Source: Dendrocalamus latiflorus (Eukaryota > Streptophyta > Magnoliopsida > Poales > Poaceae). From it: a stretch of 64,000 nt of DNA. Shown one piece after another: positions 1 to 10,077 of the stretch; position 1 is the stretch's first letter; each line of letters opens with the position of its first letter. The notes under the pieces are model-generated. The model did not search any database. It saw only the letters and a list, made by a program, of their open reading frames with translations, and was not told the origin of the DNA. The position numbers were made by a program, and so were the translations under genes. The stretch is taken from the NCBI GenBank assembly GCA_017311315.1, contig CM029664.1, forward strand, positions 28,450,554 through 28,514,553. The letters run 5' to 3'.

Positions 1-1778
1 TCCGGTTTTTCCTCTCAGCTACCCCATTTGATTGGGGTGAATATGGTGGTGTAAATTCATGGACTATTCCATGCTCAGAACAGAATTGGGAGAATTCATA
101 AGAGACATACTCTCCTCCACGATCAGACCTTAATCTTTTTATTTTCTTCTCTAGTTGGTTCTCAACCTCGGCCTTATAAATTTTAAAGTAGTTTAAAGCT
201 TCATCCTTAGTTTTCAGCAAATACACATAGTAGTAGCGTGTTGCATCATCAATAAAAGTTAGAAAATATCTTTTGCCTCCTTTTGTCAATAATTCGTTCA
301 TTTCACACAAATCTGAATGAATAAGATCTAAAGGTGCCAAGTTCTTTTCATCCTCTAATCCCTTAAAGGGCTTTCGAGGTTGCTTTGCTTGCACACATGA
401 CTGGCACTTTGATCCTTTGACAATTTCATATTTTGGAATTAAATCTAATCTGGACATTCTAGCAATACTATCAAAACCAATATGACAGAAACGAGAATGG
501 CAAATATTTGCCTCACATTTATTTGAACCAGTTGCAACATTCAGATTATAACAAGACTCTAAAATACTTAGGCGGAACAAGCCTCCGCTCTCATAGCCTT
601 TACCAACAAATTTCCCGAACTTAGACATTACAATTTTGTTTAACTCAAAAACTTGCTTATAACTATCCCTGCATAGGAGAGAACCACTAGCGAGGTTCTT
701 CTTTAATATAGGAGCATGCTGCACGTTCTTCAAGTGGACAATCTTCCCTGAAGTAAGCTTCAGATCCATCGTGCCAACACCAAGAACAGAAGCATGCGAC
801 CCGTTTCCCATTAGGACGGAGGGAGCCCTTGCTGCCTGATAAGAAGAAAACAAGAAAATAATATAACATACGTGAACATTAGCTTCAGTATCAACCAACC
901 AATCAGTGGATTGACAAGCTGAAAAGACAACAGGTGAATTACCATACCCTCCTGAAGTCGAGGCCTCGCCTATGGTCACGTTAACAACCTTCTTCTTAGG
1001 CTGTTCACCATCTCTGATTTTGCGGAAACGACAGTCCTTCACCATATGACCGTCTTTTTCGCACACAAAGCAGGTGATGTCCTTCAAATCCTTTTTCTCA
1101 ATTTTCTTCTTAAAGCTAGTTGTCTTGTTCGGTTTGTTGGTTTTGTACTTCTTAACAACAATCTTTTTCTGTATGACATTTGCATTGTTCTGGCCAGATG
1201 TGTTATGTGCATCTTTTGCTCTTGCTTTTTCTTCCACATCGAGGGCTGCAATGAGATTCTCAACAGAAATCTCTTCCCTCTTATGTTTCAAGCTAGTGGC
1301 AAAATCCCATCAAGAGGCATAGAGTTTAGCAACAATGCCCGCAGCCACAAACTTCGGAGGCAACACACAGCCCAGGTGCGCAATCTCATCGACTAGTAGC
1401 TGGAGGTCATGAGCTTGTCCCACTATGGATTTAGCCTCATCCATGCTAAAGTCAAAAAAATTGCTCACATATGTAGAGCCAGCGACCTGCCTCTGCCTCT
1501 GCATATTTGTTCTCTAGTGCATCCCACAACTCTGTGGCGGATTTGTAGTCCATGTACACATCATAGAGCTGATCTGCCAGAACAGTCAGAATGCAACCAA
1601 GTGCAGTATTGTTCGCATTTTCAAACTGCACGTACTGCTCAATCATAAATGGATACTGCGGGTGGATAACCCACCACAGCCCCAAAGACATGAGCCAAAT
1701 TTTGGCTCTAGTCTGCCATCTACGGAAGTTCTGACCAAATAATCTCTCAGGTTTCATCGCATCAGAAGCACTAGCCAT
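1..1778 (-). pseudogene. Copia gag-pol polyprotein, 5' part (cut by window edge)
   Basis: Read on the minus strand from an ATG at 1778, this encodes a UBN2-type Copia gag (ELWDALENKYAEAEAG), a zinc knuckle CFVCEKDGHMVKDC near 1070-1030, a retroviral-type protease segment (STDWLVDTEANVHV near 910-870), the GAG-pre-integrase region and the integrase core (FIDDATRYYYVYLL, RSDRGGEY, NGVAER), where the window ends. The order gag-PR-IN marks Ty1/Copia. It is broken. The frame slips near 1490 inside a repeated AGAGGC stretch. A TGA follows LYAS near 1308. The protease DTG/DSG triad reads DTE. The integrase acidic residues D, D and E are still visible. Reverse transcriptase and RNase H must lie beyond the left edge. 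The Copia assignment is firm; the lineage is not assigned. Confidence 0.9.
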
Positions 1779-1780
1779 TG

Positions 1781-1980
1781 CTGTATTGCAACAAAATTCA
1801 CAATAAGGTTTCTGGATTGTTATGAATGTGGGCAATATTTTAATTCTAAATTTTAGTAGGAGATAAACACAATAAACTAGTGATGCAAAGCTTACTACTA
1901 ACAGCAGGCTACTCATCATATTTCAGGATATACTCAAGAAAATACAGAAACAAAGTCGAACGTGCGCTCGAACGACTTAC
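1781..1980 (-). other. Candidate spliced leader intron of the Copia element
   Basis: On the minus strand a consensus 5' splice site (GTAAGT, 1980-1975) is followed 200 bp later by TTGCAATACAG ending at 1781, three bases before the gag ATG at 1778. A pyrimidine-rich, T-rich stretch precedes the acceptor. Removing the segment would bring the transcript leader directly to the gag start. Some Copia elements (BARE1, for example) do splice; that this one does is inference from the two sites alone. Confidence 0.4.
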
Positions 1981-1984
1981 TTGT

Positions 1985-2690
1985 TAGCCTGATGAAGAAC
2001 AGGAAGCCGTGCAGACTTGACGCAGTGCGGAACGTAGATGTTGCAGTTCAATGAGCGGTCGGGCAGATGCGCTGCTCAGAAACCTTATTGCCGCCTCGTG
2101 CAAGTACTCTCTGCGACAACGGTTCGGAGATAGCCGCTCGCCCTCCTTCCAGGTGCACGCTGGGAAGAAAGGTCGACGAGGTTCAGACAGCACATCACAA
2201 CAGCACAACAGAGCAGAAAGTAGGGGAAGAATGGAGGTGCAAAATACTCTCTTTTACACTCTGGACGTCTCCAGGCATATATAGACAGACTGATAACTGA
2301 CATGATTAAAACAGCCATTTACCCACTGGTAACTGACACATTCAACCAGCCATTTATCCATTAGTAACTGTCTATCATCAAAACCCCAGTAAAGCCTCAA
2401 CTTCAAATGTTTGAATCTCATTCAAACAGAGAGAGTGAGGTGCAGGGTTCAGCAAAAATAAAGATGGACTTGGTCTGCCAAGTGGCGCGTCACGTCATGG
2501 CACGGTCGCAAGTCACAAGACACGCGATTTTCACACAAAATACGCGAATACGCGTGCGTGCGCGTGTGTGTGACTAGACAGAACCATCCTCATACCATTT
2601 CTTTCCATATTCAAGGAGTGGTGATGACTCCACCTTATAAATCGGTCTTCCTCATCTGTCCTTAGCAATATGGTACTAAACTATACATGC
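1985..2690 (-). repeat. Probable 5' LTR and leader of the minus-strand Copia element
   Basis: This is the non-coding segment upstream of gag. It holds a TATA box on the minus strand (TATATATG, 2283-2276), consistent with an LTR promoter firing toward the gag. The exact LTR ends were not fixed: no clear TGGTATCAGAGC-type primer site and no target duplication were found, and the second LTR is outside the window. The boundaries are therefore approximate. Confidence 0.5.
2276..2283 (-). promoter_or_regulatory. TATA box of the Copia 5' LTR
   Basis: TATATATG on the minus strand, about 500 bp upstream of gag and about 300 bp upstream of the candidate splice donor. The position suits an LTR promoter driving minus-strand transcription. 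Confidence 0.5.
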
Positions 2691-2737
2691 TTTAGAATTA
2701 AGAAAATAGACCATAAAAATAGGCCAATTTCTTACAG

Positions 2738-2971
2738 GAGCATGATGTCAAGAAGCCGGCCTACTCCGTCTTCAAGGTCGACGCACCTGCCACTATAGAC
2801 GACCAGCTGTCGCGCCACGCTCACCACCTTGCGCAGCTACCCAACTCATCCGAGCATGGCATGTCCTTCGTCACTGCCAATCGAAGCATGGATGATCATT
2901 GGCGTGGCCGGTGGGGGATATGAGAGAATCATTATCTATGACCTCAGCACATCCGAGATGTTCTGGGGTCT
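2738..2971 (+). pseudogene. Exon-like gene fragment, one frameshift
   Basis: Directly after a splice-acceptor-like CTTACAG an open reading begins EHDVKKPAYSVFKVDAPATI and runs to VTANRS. A one-base shift near 2890 is then needed to continue as MIIGVAGGGYERIIIYDLS. The codon use and GC content are coding-like and unlike the AT-rich surroundings. The layout (variable leader, 'IIGVAGG...IIIYDLST') is reminiscent of plant DUF1618 or kelch-like proteins, but I do not recognise it with certainty. No other exon was found nearby, so it is best read as a captured or decayed exon. Confidence 0.45.
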
Positions 2972-2984
2972 GTTGCTATTTACT

Positions 2985-3860
2985 GTATTTTTTTAAATCC
3001 TGCTTTATACTCAAACAACTCTGTATACCTTTATTTGTTAGTCTTGCATTAATATTATATTTCCCTGTGTAATTTGTGGTGCTGATATTGTGTATACGCA
3101 TGATGCCGGCTTGACGTTACTCCGGCGAGAAGCCGTAGTTGTCGTCCCATCCGTACGACGGTTGTGCTTGTGCTGCTTCTGCTGGTGATCTGCTCTCTTG
3201 CCACAGAAAAGAGAATTTCTTTTCTCATTCCTCTGCAAACCAAAAAACAGAAGGCTCCGTGTGGTCTTGCTCTTTGGCTGAGGTGGTCCGCCGATTGCCA
3301 TGACATCGACTGTTGTTGATGCTCTGCTGTGATACCGAGGAAAAGAGAGCTGACACATGCGCGGTATGTAACATACCAAAAATTCAGGTAGATCAAAAAA
3401 GTGAAAATTTTAAAACTTTTTGCTTTCATTTTGTTGACATCCAATTTTCCTAGCTTTCGACTGAACTTTTCCCTAAGAATAATTTATAAACACTACTTTG
3501 GAAAAAAAAACTATATAATTGATGAAATCCAAATTGAATTAAAATTTGAACCTGAAAAGATATCTATAAAGTGGCATAGGAGGATTTATAGTAAAAACCA
3601 TTTTTTGAAACTTCACTAATATACAATCTCAAAAACTCATATATAAGTTCTTTATGCTAAACATAAAAGTTGGAACATTTTTTAGCACATTTCTAAAATA
3701 TTCCAAATCAAAATACTGCTTTTTTAATAAAATAGTAATTTTCCAAGAATTATCCAAGAAAATTTAAAGTATATAAATCATGGAAAAATTACACAAGATT
3801 CTACACTATGTTAGAAGCCTTCACAAATATTTTCATAATTTTTAGAGATCATTTGCTATA
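2985..3860. other. AT-rich intergenic DNA, no gene seen
   Basis: No coding domain, terminal repeat or RNA gene was recognised. The minus-strand open stretches at 3038-3444 have no recognisable domain. Confidence 0.5.
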
Positions 3861-3932
3861 TTTCAAAATTCCACAAAACACTCAGCTGAACCAAATCGGC
3901 CTTCCTCACTCTTTTCCGCTTTCAATTTTGTG

Positions 3933-3959
3933 AAGGTGTATTTTTTAGGAATACACCTT
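3933..3959. repeat. Short perfect hairpin
   Basis: AAGGTGTATT is followed after a 7-base loop by AATACACCTT, a perfect 10-bp stem. It could be a remnant transposon tip or a chance hairpin. Confidence 0.6.
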
Positions 3960-4527
3960 CTCTCTGATCGCTTAATTCCCATCACTGATGAGTGCGTCCT
4001 AACCCCACCCGTCAGGACCCTTCTCCCTCTCTTCTCCTCTGCAGTCTGCTCCTCCCTCTCTCGTTTGTTGTGCACTGGGCCTAGGCCCACACCGTAGGCC
4101 TCGTACGCTACCACACTACTCCCTAGCTCACCGTAGCGTCATATGCACTTTTCGCTGCATTGCTCACCCAGACTGCAACGCCCTACACAAGACCTCTACA
4201 ACCGGCCTCATCCTATCTCATCGTCATAGCACCATCATCACACCTATGAATGCCCCCTTGTCGCATTCCCTTTGTTCGCGTGGTGGAGTGAGCACACAAG
4301 CTTACAATTTCTTGTTGCGGCCATGCGAGACACACCTCTCCCCGTGAAATCTCTTGGCTATTTAAGCTTCCCACTGCACCATCCCTCAACTTTCCCCTCA
4401 TTTAGTTTTGCGCATTCTCTATCTTCTAGCTCCCTGAATAGCTAGGAACGAGAGTATTGTTCTTGAAGCTGGCATCCCCACCGCTCCCACCCAAAATTTC
4501 TGATCGGCCAGCATGTAAATATGGTGG
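3960..4527. other. Promoter-like intergenic segment, gene not identified
   Basis: This moderately GC-rich stretch contains a TATA-like CTATTTAAGC near 4360 on the plus strand, followed by a C/T-rich leader-like sequence. No reading frame with a recognisable product follows before the MITE at 4528. It may be an LTR or promoter fragment; the identity is open. Confidence 0.25.
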
Positions 4528-4809
4528 TGATCGGTTCGGCTGAAAAGCTCGTGGCTTATAGCTGAAAACACTGTAGCTGACTGAAAAAAGCACTGTAGCT
4601 GACAGAGATTTATTTAGCATAATTAAATTTAAAAAAATTTAAAAATATAAAAAATATGTTAGCCCATTACGTATAATACAAACAAATACGGGAAAAAAAA
4701 GAACCGGCAAAAAAGCTCAACAAAAAGCCAAAAGTTCAGAAAAAGACGAAACTTATGAATAGTGAAAAATAAGCCAGAAGCCAAAAGCCGAAGCCGAGTT
4801 GATCAGGGA
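4528..4809 (+). mobile_element. MITE (hAT-like grass family), copy 1
   Basis: This is a non-coding 280-bp element. Both ends carry TGATC followed by TCGGCT and TGGCTTA-type motifs in inverted orientation (TGATCGGTTCGGCT on the left; the right end read in reverse is TGATCAACTCGGCTT). The left arm has repeats of CACTGTAGCTGA. The AT-rich core matches, in reverse, the segment at 12890-13070. The superfamily assignment is tentative because the target duplication is not clear. An (AT)n run follows directly at 4811-4828. Confidence 0.6.
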
Positions 4810-5107
4810 CATATATATATATATATATCTCTTGCTCAGTACGGTATTGTGGAAATCAGTCCTCTTGCTTCTGGCTTCAAGTTATTGGGATACAAGGTTG
4901 ATTACACTAATGTAAATTAATTTTTTTTAACATGTAAATCAGAAAGTCATACGAGTAAGAGATTATAGATCATTACCACTAGACGCACGGTGCAGCGGAA
5001 GAAGTGTCAAAGCAGCCCAGTTCGATGTATCACATTTTAATGTAGTGGAAGTAATCGATTATCCACAAGTAGTAGTCGATCTTCACGAGTCTATCGTCTC
5101 CTTGTAA

Positions 5108-5112
5108 TCGTC
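5108..5112 (+). repeat. Target-site duplication (left) of the solo LTR
   Basis: TCGTC immediately before the TG of the LTR; the identical pentamer is at 8449-8453. Confidence 0.85.
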
Positions 5113-6239
5113 TGAAAGGTCAAGCTCTAGTTAAGTTGGTTTTGGTGATAATGATAAATATTATTATGAGATTTTGGTGATAATGACATAAGCATTTGTG
5201 AGACTAATCTTGTTTATTGATTATGATATTACTTAGTTTCACATTGATGAAAAGGTGATATCATAGAGCTATGCATTCAAAATCACATTCTGATATATTA
5301 GTGCATTCCTTGGATCCAAAATACAAATTGAACTCTACAAATAGTCCAAAATGAATATGTGCATGTCTTCATTATACATACTTGTATGCACATATTTAAG
5401 GGGAGTTCACTCTTTGTTTTGAGGTTTCATAAGTATTAATCCATGTTTCCTTTAATATGCATATTTAGGATCTTTTGTTTGAAACACATCTTTTGAGTAT
5501 ATATAGCTTGTGTAGTTTATATATACTCATTTGCAATCGGGTTGTCTTCTAATTTCTTCGTTATGTGTTAATGTTGGATGATTAATGACAACCGAATAAG
5601 TAATCTTTGCTTAAAAATCTTCTTTTAGAGTATACAAATGTTGTGTACATGTTGTATACTCGTAAATACAATCTTTATTTCATATTTTATTGCAATTGTT
5701 ATGAATTACCAAAAAGAGAAGATTGTTAAATCTAATCCCTCCATTATGTGTTAATGGTGAAGTTTGGTAATCAATGGCAATTGATTTGTGGACTGACATT
5801 TTCCTTGAGTTGGATGAATAGGTTAGGTGCCACAAATGAGAATGACTTAGGAAGACTTCATGTATTGAAGATCAAGTCTAGATGGAAGTTGACTCATGTG
5901 TTGAAGGCTATTAAGAAGAAGATATATCATGAGTGGATGCATGTCTAAAAAAAGATGATCATATGTTGATCATCAAGTCAAATGAAGACCATCATGAGTT
6001 GATGGTGTTGAAGAAAAGGATGCATATCAAGATAACGCCCTAAGGCAAAGGTATGACTAACTAGGGCTAAGAATGTGTTCCTAATCTTTTACCGGTCTTA
6101 GTGTTTGGTTGAAAGACCGGATTGTTAGTGTAGGTTGCCGTACTATTAAGAGGGGGTCATGTTTAGTAGTTTGAGTCCATCATGTGTTGGTAGCTCAACT
6201 TCACCTCTCATAGCTCATCTTGGCATAAGGCTTGTATTT

Positions 6240-6514
6240 GCAAATGTGTTTTGCAAATAGTTTAAGCTCATGTGTTAAATTCTTTTAACATGGGACTATG
6301 CATTGCAAATGTGTTTTGCAAGTGCTTGAAGTCCATATTTCCATTCTTTGTGATATGAGACTTATATTTGCAAATGTGTTTTACAAATGGCTGAAGCTCA
6401 TATTTAATCCTTGTGTCACTATTCTAAAAGTGTGCAAATGTGTTTTGCAGTTTGTTGGGAATCATGTTTGGTACTTGTATGCATGATACCAAAGTTTGAA
6501 AATGTGTTTTGTAA
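6240..6514 (+). repeat. 65-bp tandem repeat within the solo LTR
   Basis: The core GCAAATGTGTTTTGCAA recurs at 6240, 6305, 6370, 6434 and 6498, at spacings of 65, 65, 64 and 64 bp, with diverged sequence between cores. The core is itself partly palindromic (TTGCAAA...TTTGCAA). The last copy is the most diverged. Confidence 0.85.
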
Positions 6515-6629
6515 AATATGGTGATGTATTTGCATTCCTCAGGACAATCGAAACTATCACAGTATAACCTACAGTACTACTGCGGATCGGAACTATCAGC
6601 ATTGTAATCACAGAACTACCGTGTGCATT

Positions 6630-7320
6630 GGTGGTCAAAGACTTATGTGGTCGAAGATCAAGTTGTCAAGAACCAGAGCGGTCGAGCCCAGGTGGTCGAA
6701 GACTAGAGCGGTCGATCCTAGGTGATCGAAGACCTGTGTGGTTGAAGACCAGAGCGGTCGAGCCCAAGTAGTCGAAGACTAGAGTGGTCGAACCGACTTG
6801 GTCAAACCAACGTGGTCAAAACCGATGTGATCAAGATCCGTGTAATTGAAACTAGTGTGGTCAAAATTGACGTGGTCGTAGGCCTTCGTGGTTGTAAACC
6901 AGCATGGTTGGAATCGACGTGGTCGTAGGCCTTTGTGGTCGTAAATTAGCGTGGTCGTAAACCAGCGTGGTCATAAACTAGCGCAGTCAGAACCAACATA
7001 ATAAAATCAGCATGGTTGAACCGACGTGGTCAAGACCTGTGTGGTCATTAATTGACTTGGTCGAAACAACGTGATTAAAACAATGTAGTCGAAGATCGCT
7101 ATGGAGGTCGGAGATCTGTGTGATCGAAAATTGACGTGGTCAAAAATCGACATGATCGACGTGGTCGAGACCTGAGTGGTCGAAACCAACGTCATCGTTG
7201 ACCAGCGTAGTCGGAGACCTATGTCATCGATCCAAACAACGTGGTCAGAGACCAGTATAGTTAGAGACCTGTGTTGTTGATCCGAACAGCATGGTTAGAG
7301 ACCAACGTGGTCATGGACCA
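6630..7320 (+). repeat. Degenerate 14-16-bp minisatellite (GTGGTCGAA family)
   Basis: About forty imperfect units begin GTGGTCGAA or GTGGTCGTA, for example GTGGTCGTAAACCAGC followed by GTGGTCATAAACTAGC near 6950-6980. The period drifts between 14 and 20 bp. The core and period match the array at 10519-10850. Confidence 0.8.
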
Positions 7321-8448
7321 GGTAGTCGACGATCGGAGTTTCTGACCGGCTCTGTATGAGTGGTCCGATCAGCTCTGTGTGAGTATTCTGATTGGTGAGC
7401 GGATGTACCGGCTCTGTATGAGCAGTACTACTGGGGAGCGGAAGTATTAGCTCTGTGTGAACAGTACTACCAGTGAGCGGAAGTGCCAGCTTGTGTAGCG
7501 GCACATTTTTTCCAGAGAGACATCTGTGTGGAGTCTTCTTGTCCCCAAGGAGATCGGTAGTTCCGCACGAGTGTAGCGGTACTTCCGATAATTGGTAGTA
7601 TCAGAATTTGCACATCAGAACTACCAGATTTGACTACAACGGCTAGTTTTCTAACCATTGGCAAGGAGAGCGGATGTATCGGCCCTAAGCCGGCGGTACT
7701 TCCAATTGGAGACAAGGTTACTTGACCCATTTCTATTCCCTTGAGTTTGTGTGAGACTCTCCAGTCAGTTGTGTATGTGTTGCACTTTGTAAGCAAGGAG
7801 AAAGGTCTAGATTGTATGTGTTGCATCTAGAGGTAGAGTGTGTATCCATTTGAGCTTGTGTATTCGTTGCACTTGGTGAGAGTCAAGTGAACTTGTTACT
7901 CTTGGGGTTTACTGACTCCTAAACGGCGTTAGAGGCATCGTGCGCGGTGATCTTCTCAAAGAAGGTTGTGAGAAGACCCGAAAAAGTGTGAAGGTTGGAG
8001 CTCACCTATCCGGAGCGGGAAAGAACTATCACTAGTGGATTTGAGGTGGAAGGTTTAATTCGTAGAGATAGTCCAATTAGTTTGGGCTTACCTCAACGTG
8101 GACTAGGGGAGACTGGCAAGTCTCTGATCACCACGGTAAAAAGAGATCGTGTCTATTGTAGTTTGTTTTCTTGTGCTCAATTTACCTTCAAGCAATTTAC
8201 TTTCATATAGTTAAATTGATTGCTTGTCATCTTAGGATTGCAAACCTTGATATAGCTTTAAGGTGTTGGTGCACTTATATGAACTCACTTGATCTAGATG
8301 CTATTTGTGCTAAACTAAATTGATTTAAGTTTCCGTATTGTATACTTGGTTTAGAAGAATAGAAAAGATCTTAAATTGTTAGTAATAATTAGAAGAGATT
8401 TTTAAGATCACCTATTCACCCCCTCTAGTCGGTCTCCTCGATCTTACA

Positions 8449-8453
8449 TCGTC
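8449..8453 (+). repeat. Target-site duplication (right) of the solo LTR
   Basis: TCGTC directly after the terminal CA at 8447-8448. Confidence 0.85.
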
Positions 8454-10077
8454 CTGATAAGTACCACAGTTGCAGTAGCGTCTCTACCAAAGTCCACACA
8501 TCCGAGGATGAAACATCGTGTGACGATGTGCTAGCATCAACGCACACATTAGGGTCTATTCGAGGTGGCGGTTCGGGTTTCAGTAGGTGTGTCACAGACG
8601 CATGTTGGCCATGGCCTATGCACCCCTTTATGTAGGAAACTTCAACTGGATCTATATCTAATACAAGTAGAGATCGTATTCTACTCGAAAAGCTTCTGAT
8701 TAGATTGTTATCCAATACAAGTATCTTACTCGAAGTCTATCATCCGGACCCTTACTGTTCTAATCCTTTAAATGTGTGACCCTATAGATTTATATATATT
8801 TGGTTATAACTCAGAAACAACTTTTCGATCATAGGTCAGTAGTGATCCCTAGCAGGACATACCAACCTCTAAATATATACAAAGATCAAGCTAAATGAAC
8901 CTTACTCAATATGATCTGTAATCATATCCTAGTCACTAACAATCAGGTCATAACTCCTTACAACCAGATCGTCTATAGTCATGACTAGTTTTTATCCCCA
9001 TACGACCAGTTCGCAGACCAGTCTGTGATATGTCCAATTAACTCACGACCAGTCAATATCTCCATACGACTAGTTCATATCTGGTCGGACTAAACAACAT
9101 GTTTGCATATTCTTCTTTTGCCTCACGATACTTGATCGAACTCTAAGTGAGAAATGTGTCATCCATGAACTGTTCAATCTTTTCCCGATCTAGTGATGGA
9201 TAACTGCACGTGATCGACTCTTCGACTACTTGTGGTATGGCTATGCAGTTCTTTATCTGACCACATAGAGGGGCTCAAAATATCTCTCCTATTATGTAGA
9301 AGGGGTAAATCCCATATCTGACTAGTCACTTTCCTCTGCATATTTCATAATATACTTGAAAACTATCTTTATAATTACCTAGTTACGGTGTAACGTTTGG
9401 TAACTTCTAAATGCATTAATACATATGTAGAAAACTATGTTGATCTCAGGTGCAAGGATTATACATCATATTTACTCGAGATTAACTGATGACATATAAG
9501 ACATAACAATCTCAACAGTGTCTTAAGGTAGGTCAATCTAACACCATGTTATCTAGTATGTGTCCATATTATTGATTTGATATCTCTATATCTATAACCG
9601 GTGAAACATGGTTATCAATCAATATATATACAAGTCTTATAAGTCAGTAGTATTCCGACTAGAGATCTTTTTAGAATGATATCATATAACAAATAAAAGT
9701 TTCACTAATAAGTCACATACTTATTGACTTTATAATAATTAATTCAAGGAACATCATAACATTTACTCAAAATATTATAAATATAGAAGTGATACAATCA
9801 TCTCTATAATTACCTCTAAATAATATCACTACCACAAGTGATAGGAGATAATTTGACAAAACGATGAGCGAAAGAACAACCATGAAGGCGTAAATGAGTA
9901 GGAAAATGAGAGTCAGGCTTGAGCCAAGTTTCTACTTTCTACCATCGCACATTCAGATAAGCAAATCATATTTCTTTTCCTTCGGAAGGAAATTAACCCA
10001 ACATCGTCTTGACAAATGCATGCATGCTTGCTCAACACCAATCATCGATAATTCCAGGTTGGCCTTTCGACCGAATA
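8454..10077. other. Decayed repeat-derived DNA around the solo LTR
   Basis: Together with 4830-5107 this is the sequence into which the solo LTR inserted. The left flank contains 'gcagcggaagaagtg' and 'cagttcgatgt' phrases often found in Copia LTRs or leaders. Around 8940-9085 there are several copies of CGACCAGT/GACTAGT. The stretch 9360-9840 is AT-rich and reads like a minus-strand retroelement leader. No coding domain was seen. The family is not identified. Confidence 0.35.

Larger units (their letters stand above)
5113..8448 (+). mobile_element. Solo LTR, 3.3 kb, probably Copia (SIRE/Maximus-like)
   Basis: The segment begins TGAAAGGTCAAGC and ends ATTCACCCCCTCTAG...ATCTTACA, flanked by perfect TCGTC duplications. 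The 3' terminal phrase 'ATTCACCCCCTCTAG' is typical of large SIRE/Maximus LTRs in grasses (recognition from memory). No primer-binding site, gag or pol follows, so this is a solo LTR left by LTR-LTR recombination. It is long for an LTR because it contains a 65-bp tandem repeat (6240-6514), a long degenerate 16-bp minisatellite (6630-7320) and a block of variable repeats around GGCTCTGTGTGAG (7320-7520). Confidence 0.8.

Noticed and set aside
1046..1396. Plus-strand hydrophobic open frame that looks like a membrane protein
   Set aside because: Antisense to the Copia gag/knuckle region; hydrophobicity comes from the reverse of Lys/Glu-rich codons.
5748..6486. Small open frames within the solo LTR
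   Set aside because: Short, repeat-derived and without domain or coding composition.
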